Part shown: in pieces, positions 52,771 to 60,773 of the stretch
How positions within the stretch are numbered: the stretch's first letter is position 1
How the letters are laid out: the number at the start of each line of letters is the position of its first letter
DNA from: CAYMQB01 sp964392665
Lineage (GTDB): Bacteria; Hydrothermota; E44-bin80
Length of the DNA stretch: 64,000 nt
Direction: 5' to 3'
NCBI GenBank assembly: GCA_964392665.1
Contig: CAYMQB010000001.1
Span: forward strand, 66,066 to 130,065
Notes under the pieces: generated by a model
The model's input: the letters and a program-made list of their open reading frames with translations, nothing else
Databases searched by the model: none
What the model was told of the DNA's origin: nothing
Position numbers and translations under genes: made by a program

Positions 52771-53817
52771 CTACTCATTAAGGATAATTTTTCCCCTGAA
52801 ATTTGCATATTTCCCATAGTCAAGATAAATCCTCTTCTCTTCAAGCATTTCTCTAACCCTTGGAGCAATGGTTCGAACCTCATCGATCCTATCAGTAACA
52901 CCAAATATGAAAGCATCGCTACCAGCACCTGAACCGAATGATACAATCAGGAGATTATCTTTGGGCTTTGACACATCCAGAGCAGCCGACAGACCTGTCG
53001 GTGAAGAACCCGAGTATGTGTTTCCCATATAGGGAACAACCCATCCTGGTTCCATCTGTTCCTTTGTAAAACCTAATTGCTTTCCTACGGTTTGCGGAAA
53101 CTTCCCATTTGGCATATGAAAAACCGCATAGGCAAAATCTTCGGGTTTCATACCTGCCTTTTTAAGAACTTCAAGACCAGCATTATATACATGCTTGAAA
53201 TATGCTGGTTCACCAGTAAATCTTCCGCCATGTCTTGGATAGTATGCTCCCTCTCTTCTCCAAAAATCAGAAGTGTCGGTTGTAAAAGAGAATGTGTCCA
53301 AAACCTCTGCAACAACTTTTTCCTTCCCAAAAATATATGCAGTTCCTCCCGCAGCAGCCGTATATTCCAATGCATCTCCTGGAGCACCTTGTGATGTATC
53401 TGCACCAATTGCAAGTGCGTACTGGAGTTCACCTGACTTAACTTCATTATATGCCACCCACATTGCCTCCGTTCCAGCTTTACAGGCAAATTCAAAATCT
53501 GCGATATGCACTTCGGGAGTAATGCCAAGCGCCTCTGCAACAATCGTTCCTGAAGGTTTAACTGCATAAGGATGAGATTCTGAACCTACATAAACGGAAC
53601 CAATCTTTTCGGGATTAATTCCCGCTCTTTTCAAAGCATTTCGCGCTGCTTCAACCGAGATAGTAACTGTATCTTCATCCATTCCTGGAACTGTTTTCTC
53701 ATTTACGAGAAGACCCCTCTTAATAACCGCAGGGTCCTTTCCCCATTGGTTTGCAATATCCTCGACCTTTATTCTGTATCTTGGGACATAGCTTCCGTAA
53801 CCTACAATTCCAACCAT
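52771..53817 (-). CDS. Archaeal-type hydroxymethylglutaryl-CoA synthase
   Basis: The enzyme condenses acetoacetyl-CoA with acetyl-CoA to HMG-CoA. The 348 residues match the archaeal short form (UPF0219): VGIVGYGSYVPRYRI at the start, Glu80 in ESHPYAVKP, nucleophile Cys112 in FEFACKAGT, His234 in AVFHMPNGKFP, and the closing YLDYGKYANFRGKI. All catalytic residues are intact. AAGGAGG precedes the ATG. A related acyl-thioester condensation cannot be excluded from sequence. Confidence 0.87.
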   Translation of the reverse strand: MVGIVGYGSYVPRYRIKVEDIANQWGKDPAVIKRGLLVNEKTVPGMDEDTVTISVEAARNALKRAGINPEKIGSVYVGSESHPYAVKPSGTIVAEALGITPEVHIADFEFACKAGTEAMWVAYNEVKSGELQYALAIGADTSQGAPGDALEYTAAAGGTAYIFGKEKVVAEVLDTFSFTTDTSDFWRREGAYYPRHGGRFTGEPAYFKHVYNAGLEVLKKAGMKPEDFAYAVFHMPNGKFPQTVGKQLGFTKEQMEPGWVVPYMGNTYSGSSPTGLSAALDVSKPKDNLLIVSFGSGAGSDAFIFGVTDRIDEVRTIAPRVREMLEEKRIYLDYGKYANFRGKIILNE

Positions 53818-54003
53818 AAAATCCTCCTTATTCCATTGACCAATTAAGTAATTAGGTAACTGGTAATTTCGTTTAGAGCGTCAATATCGTTTATTCACAA
53901 TGACATTTTCTTTGCCGTGGTCTGTTATTCTCCTAATTTCCGATTTCTACTTTCGCCTTTCAAAGACATTAGTTTTACAGCACGAAGTGCGTTACTTTCA
54001 TTT

Positions 54004-55251
54004 CTATTCGCATTTCCCGAATATCATTGCAACTACTGTCTTATCATCACCACCCATACTCGAAAACATACCATAAGGTTTTTCCGCTCCTATAGATACC
54101 TGACAGTCACCAGCCTTGTCCAGAAGCTGATGAACAACATCCACTGCCTGACGAACTCCCGATGCACCGGTAGGATGCCCGTATCCGATTAAACCACCCG
54201 TTGTGTTTGTGGGGATTATTCCATCTGATTTTGTATTTCCTTCCTTGACGAAATCCGCTCCTTCACCATGTCCTGCAAATCCTGCTGCTTCAATTGCCAG
54301 CAGGCCGGCAATACTGAAACAATCGTGCACATCGAGAACACTTAAATCTTTCGGTTTTAGTCCTGCACGCTCATAAGCTCGCTTTGCAGCAATTCCACAG
54401 GTAGTATTCTTTGTTAAATCCGGTGGCGGTGTAGTAAGATTATCCTGAACCTGTGCATATGCAACAACTTCAACCGCATCCTTCTTTTCGATTCCAATCT
54501 TCTTAAGGCCTTCTTCCGAAGCAAAGACAAGAGCAGATGCACCATCAGAAACCTTAGAACAGTCAAAAACATTTATGTGTTCGCAAAAAACCTTTGGATT
54601 GGGTGCAGTCATTGCAGTAGTATACAGATCGCTATTCGTGTTGTGATATTCCTGAGCCTTTGGATTCTTCCGCGCATTCTCTATTGCATTAACATACCAT
54701 TGTGACATTCCAGCCCTTATTTTTTCCTTACCGAATTTTTCAAAACAGGCACCCGCTCTCTTGGAAAACTGATCGGGGAAAAAATATGCATGGCCATCCT
54801 TTCTCTCACCAACATACCATCCAGCACCAGCAAGGATATCAGCTCCATAAACTGCTTTCACCGTATTCTGCACTTCAACACCTATTGCAAGCACAACGTC
54901 AGCCAAATCAGCAAGTATTGTCTTTATTGAAACTACAAGAGCAAGTCCCCCGGAATCGCAAGCACCCTCAACCCGAACACAGGGTTTATACTGAAATGTC
55001 GGATGAACATATGGGAAGAATCCGCCGAGATTTCCCTGTTTGTTAAATCTGCCAGCCATAAAATTCCCTATCACACCTTCATCGATATTCTCTGGATTTT
55101 TAATCTGCTCAATTGCACCTTGACCTGCTTCCTTTATATAATGTTCAATTCCTGGCCTTGCTTTTTTGGGATGAAATTCTTTCCTTCCAGTTCCAAGCGA
55201 TACGGTGTTGAAGCCTCCACATGCAAATATTTTTTTTCTAAGGAACGCCAT
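54004..55251 (-). CDS. SCP-x-type thiolase family protein (thiolase B)
   Basis: The 415 residues carry Cys98 in VEGACDSGG, DVHDCFSIAG, GLIGYGHPTGASG and a final SSMGGDD. The fold and motifs are those of SCP-x thiolases, but it differs from thiolase A: an N-terminal stretch of about 20 extra residues, an Asp after the nucleophile (ACDS not ACAS), and SMGGDD in place of NMGGTG. So it probably uses another acyl-CoA or is non-equivalent. GGGAGG precedes the ATG. It begins 17 bases after the dehydrogenase gene ends. Confidence 0.85.
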   Translation of the reverse strand: MAFLRKKIFACGGFNTVSLGTGRKEFHPKKARPGIEHYIKEAGQGAIEQIKNPENIDEGVIGNFMAGRFNKQGNLGGFFPYVHPTFQYKPCVRVEGACDSGGLALVVSIKTILADLADVVLAIGVEVQNTVKAVYGADILAGAGWYVGERKDGHAYFFPDQFSKRAGACFEKFGKEKIRAGMSQWYVNAIENARKNPKAQEYHNTNSDLYTTAMTAPNPKVFCEHINVFDCSKVSDGASALVFASEEGLKKIGIEKKDAVEVVAYAQVQDNLTTPPPDLTKNTTCGIAAKRAYERAGLKPKDLSVLDVHDCFSIAGLLAIEAAGFAGHGEGADFVKEGNTKSDGIIPTNTTGGLIGYGHPTGASGVRQAVDVVHQLLDKAGDCQVSIGAEKPYGMFSSMGGDDKTVVAMIFGKCE

Positions 55252-55267
55252 TTCACATCCTCCCTGT

Positions 55268-56602
55268 TTAAAGATAATTGTTTATTGGACCATAAAGCCA
55301 GTAAAAACCATTTGTTAACACTGCATTTACATCATCGGATGACTTTGCAACACCCTGACTCACAAGACCTTCTGCAATCTCTTTTGTTTTCAGCATATAC
55401 GCTCTTGCAACATCTGAACCCAATTTTTCATCTTTTTTAAGATTACCAAAATAACTTGATAGTCTATCGTTTTTCTTGGGATCTCTGAGCAGCGCTTTCC
55501 AGGAATCAAATCCTTCAGGCGGGCTACCAATTTCCCCATCCAGTTTTTCTTTCCATCCCTGGAAATTCACATACTTTCCTTTTTCGAGATCGTAAACGCC
55601 TGTCGGACGATTCTTTTCATATTTTAGAAATCCATTTTTCTGAGACCCATCAGGATTTTGACCTCCGAGCACAGACTTTTCAACAAGTTTCTCTACCAGG
55701 TCACTTCTAAGATCCTCATCACCAAGATGTTCCCTCATTACTGTCAGAATGCACTGAAACACATCAATCCCCACATAGTCGATTAGTTGAAAAATGCCCA
55801 TCGGTCTTACAAGAAAATCCTGGCTAACCTTATTAAGTATATAGATTGCCCCGGCAAGGGTATGAGTGTTTTTTAACTCATTTACTTTTTTAAGAGCAAA
55901 AAGCCCGTCTCTAACGAAGTGACCATTTCCAATAAAACCTGCTATATCATTGGAAGCTATAAGTTTTTTTCTGAGTTTTTTGCCCAGCTCTTCCGCAATA
56001 TCCTTTAGTTCTTTTTTCGTGTTCTCCGCAGTAATAACTTCTACAAGCTTCTGAACAACCGGCGGGTTATAGAAATGGTATCCAATTATTCGTCCCCCAA
56101 GACCAACTTCCTTATCGAGAATATTGATGGGTATCGATGATGTGTTTGTAAAGAAAAGTGTATCATCCGAGCATAGATCCTTGGCAGCTTTCAAAACCTT
56201 TATCTTGACCGTTTTATCCTCCACTATTGCTTCGAAGACAAGTTTCGCATCTTTAACTAATTCAAGAGACGTTCCAAACCTTGTCACCGCGAGTGCATCA
56301 TTAACGAATTCCTTTATAATATGACCGTTTTCGACAAGGTCCTTTCTCTGTTTATATATTCCTCTTAAGTTTACAATGCTTTTTTCGGCAACCTTGGTTA
56401 ACATAGTTACTAAATAGCTTCTAAGTCCATCCAGGGCACTTTCGCTGACATCCACAAGGTTGAGCCTAAAAACCTTTCCCCTGTTATCGGATTTGAGTTT
56501 TAATTTTGCCATCTCTTGAGCAATAAGCGTGCTTATTCCACTACCCATCTTACCTGCTGCTCCTATTATGGCGACATTTACAAGTCTCTCATTTAAATCC
56601 AT
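55268..56602 (-). CDS. 3-hydroxyacyl-CoA dehydrogenase, extended form
   Basis: NAD-dependent oxidation of 3-hydroxyacyl-CoA, or reduction in the reverse direction. The N-terminal Rossmann start VAIIGAAGKMGSG, the FTNTSSIPINIL and GYHFYNPPVVQKLVEV motifs and the C-domain AGFIGNGHF are clear. At 444 residues it is about 150 longer than ordinary HBD enzymes; the extra part follows the dimerisation domain and is of unknown use. The ATG at 56602 follows AAGGAGG. An earlier start at 56632 is rejected. Confidence 0.88.
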   Translation of the reverse strand: MDLNERLVNVAIIGAAGKMGSGISTLIAQEMAKLKLKSDNRGKVFRLNLVDVSESALDGLRSYLVTMLTKVAEKSIVNLRGIYKQRKDLVENGHIIKEFVNDALAVTRFGTSLELVKDAKLVFEAIVEDKTVKIKVLKAAKDLCSDDTLFFTNTSSIPINILDKEVGLGGRIIGYHFYNPPVVQKLVEVITAENTKKELKDIAEELGKKLRKKLIASNDIAGFIGNGHFVRDGLFALKKVNELKNTHTLAGAIYILNKVSQDFLVRPMGIFQLIDYVGIDVFQCILTVMREHLGDEDLRSDLVEKLVEKSVLGGQNPDGSQKNGFLKYEKNRPTGVYDLEKGKYVNFQGWKEKLDGEIGSPPEGFDSWKALLRDPKKNDRLSSYFGNLKKDEKLGSDVARAYMLKTKEIAEGLVSQGVAKSSDDVNAVLTNGFYWLYGPINNYL

Positions 56603-56667
56603 TATACCTCCTTTTAATAGTGTCTTTGTCACTTACCACTCTACACTGGATACTTATTACTATTTTC

Positions 56668-57438
56668 CTACCAGTTGGGCTTCCTTTTTTCGAGAAATGC
56701 AGCCAAACCCTCCTTCGATTCTGGATGAGAGAAACATAAACCGAATACCTCCGATTCGTATGCACTTCCTGTTTGAAAATTGGAATCAAAACCTTTGTTT
56801 ATTACTTTTTTTGCAAGTTTTACAGCAACAGGTCCCTGTGATGCAATTTTTTCCGCAAATTTTTTCACTTCATCCATTAACGTCTCTGGTGCCAGAACAT
56901 TCGTTACAAGACCAATTTCAAAAGCCCTCTTTACATCGATAATATTTCCACTAAGGATTAATTCTCTTGCAATAGATGGTCCACATATCCTGGAAAGCCT
57001 CTGAGTTCCTGCAAACCCTGGTGTAACCCCAAGCCCCACTTCCGGCTGACCGAATTTGGCTTTTTCGCTGGCCCATCTTATATCACAGCACATTGCACAC
57101 TCACATCCTCCGCCAAGAGCAAAACCATTAACTGCAGCAATTACAGGAATTTCGAGGTTCTCGAACCTGTTAAAAATCTTCTGCCCGAGTTGAGAAAATG
57201 CCCTGGCTTCAAGTTGGCTCATTTTGGCAAGTTCTGCTATATCCGCACCTGCTACAAACGCTCTTCCCTCACCGGTGATAACCGCAACTCTCAACTCAGT
57301 ATCTTTTTCAACCTTATCCAGTAATGACCCCAACTCATGAAAAGTTTCGGTGTTCAAAGCGTTAAGCACATCAGGTCGGTTCATTTTGACATAACCAATG
57401 TTACCCTCTTTTTCATATAACAAATTTTTGTAAGCCAT
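56668..57438 (-). CDS. Enoyl-CoA hydratase (crotonase)
   Basis: Hydrates crotonyl-CoA or similar enoyl-CoA. The 256 residues have the oxyanion-hole motifs FVAGADIAEL and GGGCECAM. Both crotonase glutamates are kept, Glu113 and Glu133 (GQPEVGLG), so it is a true hydratase rather than another crotonase-fold enzyme. The dehydrogenase gene follows after 65 bases. The upstream SD is GGAGGG. Confidence 0.9.
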   Translation of the reverse strand: MAYKNLLYEKEGNIGYVKMNRPDVLNALNTETFHELGSLLDKVEKDTELRVAVITGEGRAFVAGADIAELAKMSQLEARAFSQLGQKIFNRFENLEIPVIAAVNGFALGGGCECAMCCDIRWASEKAKFGQPEVGLGVTPGFAGTQRLSRICGPSIARELILSGNIIDVKRAFEIGLVTNVLAPETLMDEVKKFAEKIASQGPVAVKLAKKVINKGFDSNFQTGSAYESEVFGLCFSHPESKEGLAAFLEKRKPNW

Positions 57439-57488
57439 AGTCCCTCCTCCTGCTTCTTGCGGTTTATTTAGCTATAAAGATCGTTTCA

Positions 57489-57505
57489 CCGACACGCTCC
57501 TCGCT
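57489..57505. repeat. Short exact repeat shared with 34617-34633
   Basis: CCGACACGCTCCTCGCT occurs here, between the crotonase and butyrate kinase genes, and also at 34617-34633, with similar flanking CTCT/CTTC sequence. It is a member of a dispersed non-coding repeat. Confidence 0.5.
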
Positions 57506-57521
57506 GCTCTGTCTTCCATCC

Positions 57522-58607
57522 TTAATATTCCCTGGCCTCCTCTTCTCCCTTCAACACCCTTAAACCTCCGAGAGCCAATGCCTTAAGTTCATCTTCTCCT
57601 GGAAAGATGATTACTCTGGCTATCTTTCCAACATAATCTTTAACCCATTTCATCAACATTTCTGAATATGCAAGTCCTCCTGTAATAGCTATTGCATCGA
57701 GTTTGAAACTCAGAACCGCTGCCATTGCACCTATCTCTTTTCCTATCTGATATGCCAGTGCCTTGTAAACCTCCAATGCCTTACTATTCCCGTTCCTGAT
57801 TCTCTTTTCAACTTCCACTGCGTTATGTGTTCCAAGATAGGCAACAAGACCACCTTCTTCGATAATCTTCTTTTTAAGTTCATCAAGAGTATATTTCTTT
57901 GAATAACATAATTCGACAAGTTCCACAACAGGAAGATAGCCTGCTCTTGTCGGCGTAAATGGTCCTCCGCTTAAACCATGACTACAATCGATTATTCTTC
58001 CACCTTTTACAGCCGTAATCGATGTTCCCCCTCCAAGATGAGCAACAACCAATTGTGTATTTCTATATTCCTTTTTTATCTTTTTTGCGGTGAGTCTAGC
58101 TATTGCATGAATATTAAGTGCGTGTACTATACTATCCCTGGGCAGTTCCGGCAAACCTGAATATCGAGCGAGAGGATTCAGTTCATCAACGGAAGGTGGA
58201 TCAACAACATAAGAAGCGACACCATGTTCCCATGCAATTCCAAAGGCAAGTATACATCCAAGATTTGCCGCATGTTCTCCGTGTTTCGCCATCCGCGCAT
58301 CTTGGATCATACTCTGATTTACTTTGTAAGTTCCCCCTTCGAGTGCCTTAAAGAGCCCACCGCGGGCAACTACCGCATCAATGGTATTTTTTTCAATTTT
58401 GTGTTTTTCCAGTAAGTCAAGAATAAGAGCCTTTCTGAATTCATATTGATCCCAAATGTTTTTAAATCTCTGTAATTCAAATGCAAAATGTGTTATGGTT
58501 TCCGAAAATACTAAAATCTCGTTTCGAAATATTGCAACTTTTGTAGAGGTTGAGCCAGGATTTATTACCAGTATCTCATACTTTTTATTTTTTCTCTGCC
58601 CTCTCAT
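57522..58607 (-). CDS. buk: Butyrate kinase (branched-chain-acid kinase family)
   Basis: Makes ATP and an acid from acyl phosphate, using butyryl-, isobutyryl- or isovaleryl-phosphate. The ASKHA fold shows VINPGSTSTKVA (phosphate 1), HLGGGTSI, SHGLSGGPFTPTRAG and ITGGLAYS, in about 361 residues. The ATG at 58607 overlaps the leucine-dehydrogenase-like stop (TGATG). The pairing of a bcd-like gene with buk matches the Bacillus ptb-bcd-buk order. No phosphotransbutyrylase is in the window. Confidence 0.9.
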   Translation of the reverse strand: MRGQRKNKKYEILVINPGSTSTKVAIFRNEILVFSETITHFAFELQRFKNIWDQYEFRKALILDLLEKHKIEKNTIDAVVARGGLFKALEGGTYKVNQSMIQDARMAKHGEHAANLGCILAFGIAWEHGVASYVVDPPSVDELNPLARYSGLPELPRDSIVHALNIHAIARLTAKKIKKEYRNTQLVVAHLGGGTSITAVKGGRIIDCSHGLSGGPFTPTRAGYLPVVELVELCYSKKYTLDELKKKIIEEGGLVAYLGTHNAVEVEKRIRNGNSKALEVYKALAYQIGKEIGAMAAVLSFKLDAIAITGGLAYSEMLMKWVKDYVGKIARVIIFPGEDELKALALGGLRVLKGEEEAREY

Positions 58608-59683
58608 CAATGTCTCTGTATCCTTTTTACCTTGGCAATCTTTTCTATTCTATCTTCTGCAATTCTGGTTGCTGCTTTGTACGGAGTAATCTTGTTTTTC
58701 TTTGCTTCTTCGAATATCCTTCCCATTATGTTATAAATTTTCTTTGCGGATTCAAATCTACTTGACTTCGACATTGCTATGGATTGAACAGCCGCTACAA
58801 CAAGTTCTCCTCCACCAATTGCAAAATCCGGCGCAAAAAGTATTTTTTTCTTATCGAGTTCGTCTGCAATCTCTGTTTCTTTAAGAATGCAATTTGCGGA
58901 ACCTGCGATAATTTTGCATTTCAACTTGTCAATGTTATTTCTGGTTATAACACCACTCACAGCACATGGAGAGAAAAAATCGCATTTTGTACTATAAATT
59001 TCTTTTGGTTTTACAGATTCAATCTGCGGATATTTATCCTGCACATTTTTTATTGCATCGTAATTTATGTCGGTTACAATTATACGGGCATCTTCTTTGA
59101 TTAAGTAGTCGATTAGATTCGAGCCCACACCACCTACTCCTTGAATTGCAAAAACCTTGTTCTTCAGCGAGTCAATACCGTAAATAGCATTATTGCACGC
59201 TTTCATACCCCAATACAATCCGTAAGCGGTTAATTGTGCCGAATCAAGTGTTCTTCCATCCCTGTCCCTAATCACAAGTACAAACTCCGTTTCTCTTGCA
59301 ATCTGACCCATATCATCTTCGTTAGTTCCAAGATCAGCATATGCAACAAATCTTCCTCCAAGTCCGTGAATGAATCTTCCAAAAGCCCTTAAATATGCTT
59401 CATCTTTATCTTCAACATTACCCCACAAAACTGCTTTTCCACCACCAAAATCTGCACCGGAGATTGCACCCATATATGTCATACCCATAGAAAGCCTTAA
59501 AGCATCGGTAAGCGCCGTTTTCTCGTCAGTGTATGGCCAAAATCTAACACCTCCAAGCGCAGGACCAAGAGTCGTGTTGTGAATTGCAATGATTGCTCGC
59601 AAATGCGTCTCTTTATCAGAGAGAAACAAGACCTCTTCATGCTCATATCTTTCCATATGTTCAAAAACATTTAGCTTTCTCAT
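58607..59683 (-). CDS. Leucine-dehydrogenase-family enzyme with altered substrate pocket
   Basis: A 358-residue Glu/Leu/Phe/Val dehydrogenase. The Rossmann GVGGVGSN, catalytic Lys83 in DFGGGK and Asp117 in ADLGT are kept. The usual substrate-carboxylate lysine (MTYK in Bacillus LeuDH, Lys68 there) is Met71, in MTYMGA, and the Glu before the catalytic Asp (Glu114) is Ala116. SAN is kept but followed by Cys. So it may not use ordinary alpha-amino acids. Amines, beta-amino or other amino substrates are possible. The ATG overlaps the hydrolase stop. Confidence 0.85.
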   Translation of the reverse strand: MRKLNVFEHMERYEHEEVLFLSDKETHLRAIIAIHNTTLGPALGGVRFWPYTDEKTALTDALRLSMGMTYMGAISGADFGGGKAVLWGNVEDKDEAYLRAFGRFIHGLGGRFVAYADLGTNEDDMGQIARETEFVLVIRDRDGRTLDSAQLTAYGLYWGMKACNNAIYGIDSLKNKVFAIQGVGGVGSNLIDYLIKEDARIIVTDINYDAIKNVQDKYPQIESVKPKEIYSTKCDFFSPCAVSGVITRNNIDKLKCKIIAGSANCILKETEIADELDKKKILFAPDFAIGGGELVVAAVQSIAMSKSSRFESAKKIYNIMGRIFEEAKKNKITPYKAATRIAEDRIEKIAKVKRIQRH

Positions 59684-60537
59684 TCTACCTCCTGCGGGAT
59701 GAATTCTGCTCTGCCCTGATTTGATACTATTCTTCCATATGTATATTTAGGATCATGTTCAAAAAAAGAGATCCATTTTTTTTCAATCGAAAGTTTGATA
59801 AATTTCTTTTTTTGCTCCATCACTTCGAGGGGAAATAAGTCGTATCCCATTATGTATGGTATTTTAAGATGTGATGTCGTGGGCATAAGGTCTGCCCAAT
59901 AAATTCCACCCTTTTCCCCATCCTCAATAGTTACTATTTGATGACCTTCTGTGTGACCACCTGTTCGAATACAGCTTATTCCAGGAATTATTTCAACCTT
60001 CCCATCTATGAGTTCAAGCAAATTGTGCTTCTGTATTGGGATAAAATTGTCTTCAACATAACTCGCTTTTGAGCGCGCATTTGGATTCAGCGCAATGTCC
60101 CATTCCTTTTTCTGAATTATGTATTTAGCATTTGGGAACTTTGGCAAAGCTTCTCCCTCTGTCGAATAATAGGTATTTCCACCTGCATGGTCAAAATGCA
60201 GATGCGTAATAATTATCTTATCTATATCTTGTGTTTTTAGACCACAACGAGTTTCTAATTCGTCCTCCAGTGTATTTTTTCTATCGACTCCATATATGCG
60301 CTGAAGTTTTTCATCAAATTTATCACCGATACCGGTATCAATTAGTATGTTTGCATTAGAACTTCTAATTAGCAGTGTATTAAGTCCAAGCATAATTCTA
60401 TTCTTCTCATCACCTGGATTTGTCTTCTGCCAGAAAACTTTCGGAACGACTCCAAACATTGCTCCACCATCCAACCAGAATTTTCCGTCGGAAAGAGGAA
60501 TACACTCGAACTTCCCTATTTTTATTGCGTTTTCCAT
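59680..60537 (-). CDS. Metallo-beta-lactamase-fold hydrolase
   Basis: The 285 residues carry the zinc motif HLHFDHAGG, a following GGHTEGH, a later Asp in YWADLMP and a C-terminal FFEHDPKY, as in quorum-quenching lactonase and similar glyoxalase II-like hydrolases. The substrate cannot be read from sequence. The ATG at 60537 lies only eight bases from the -10 box, with no SD. Reading frames extending to a TTG at 60573 would run through the promoter and are rejected. It is the first gene of the CoA operon. Confidence 0.82.
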   Translation of the reverse strand: MENAIKIGKFECIPLSDGKFWLDGGAMFGVVPKVFWQKTNPGDEKNRIMLGLNTLLIRSSNANILIDTGIGDKFDEKLQRIYGVDRKNTLEDELETRCGLKTQDIDKIIITHLHFDHAGGNTYYSTEGEALPKFPNAKYIIQKKEWDIALNPNARSKASYVEDNFIPIQKHNLLELIDGKVEIIPGISCIRTGGHTEGHQIVTIEDGEKGGIYWADLMPTTSHLKIPYIMGYDLFPLEVMEQKKKFIKLSIEKKWISFFEHDPKYTYGRIVSNQGRAEFIPQEVE

Positions 60538-60544
60538 AGAAAAA

Positions 60545-60573
60545 AACATATCACAATTTTCGAGTCTTGTCAA
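60545..60573 (-). promoter_or_regulatory. Promoter of the CoA/amino-acid operon, leaderless
   Basis: On the minus strand, TTGACA (60568-60573), a 17-bp spacer and TATGTT (60545-60550). The expected start (about 60538) coincides with the hydrolase ATG at 60537, so the leader would be zero to two bases. Confidence 0.68.
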
Positions 60574-60645
60574 GAATTTTAAGAAAAGTTTGTGAAAAGT
60601 TTATCAAATGTAATATGGTGGCAAACCTTTGCTACTGCAAAAACA

Positions 60646-60673
60646 AAGGGGCAGGTTATTAAACCTGCCCCTT
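60646..60673 (-). terminator. Intrinsic terminator of the large C25 gene
   Basis: Read leftward, AAGGGGCAGGTT pairs with AACCTGCCCCTT around a 4-base loop (12-bp stem), followed by TTGTTTTTG. It lies about 100 bases after the stop of the 60774-64000 gene. Confidence 0.82.
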
Positions 60674-60773
60674 CTGTCAGAACTGAAAAATCTCCAATAC
60701 ATCTTACATCGCTATCCTGCCTTGTTAGACAACCTGCCTTACAGGTTACTGTATTCTGTTCACCTAACACGTG

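Noticed and set aside
50767..53817. A mevalonate-pathway gene set.
   Set aside because: Only thiolase, HMG-CoA synthase and DUF35 are present; HMG-CoA reductase and later enzymes are absent from the window, and ispG indicates the MEP route.
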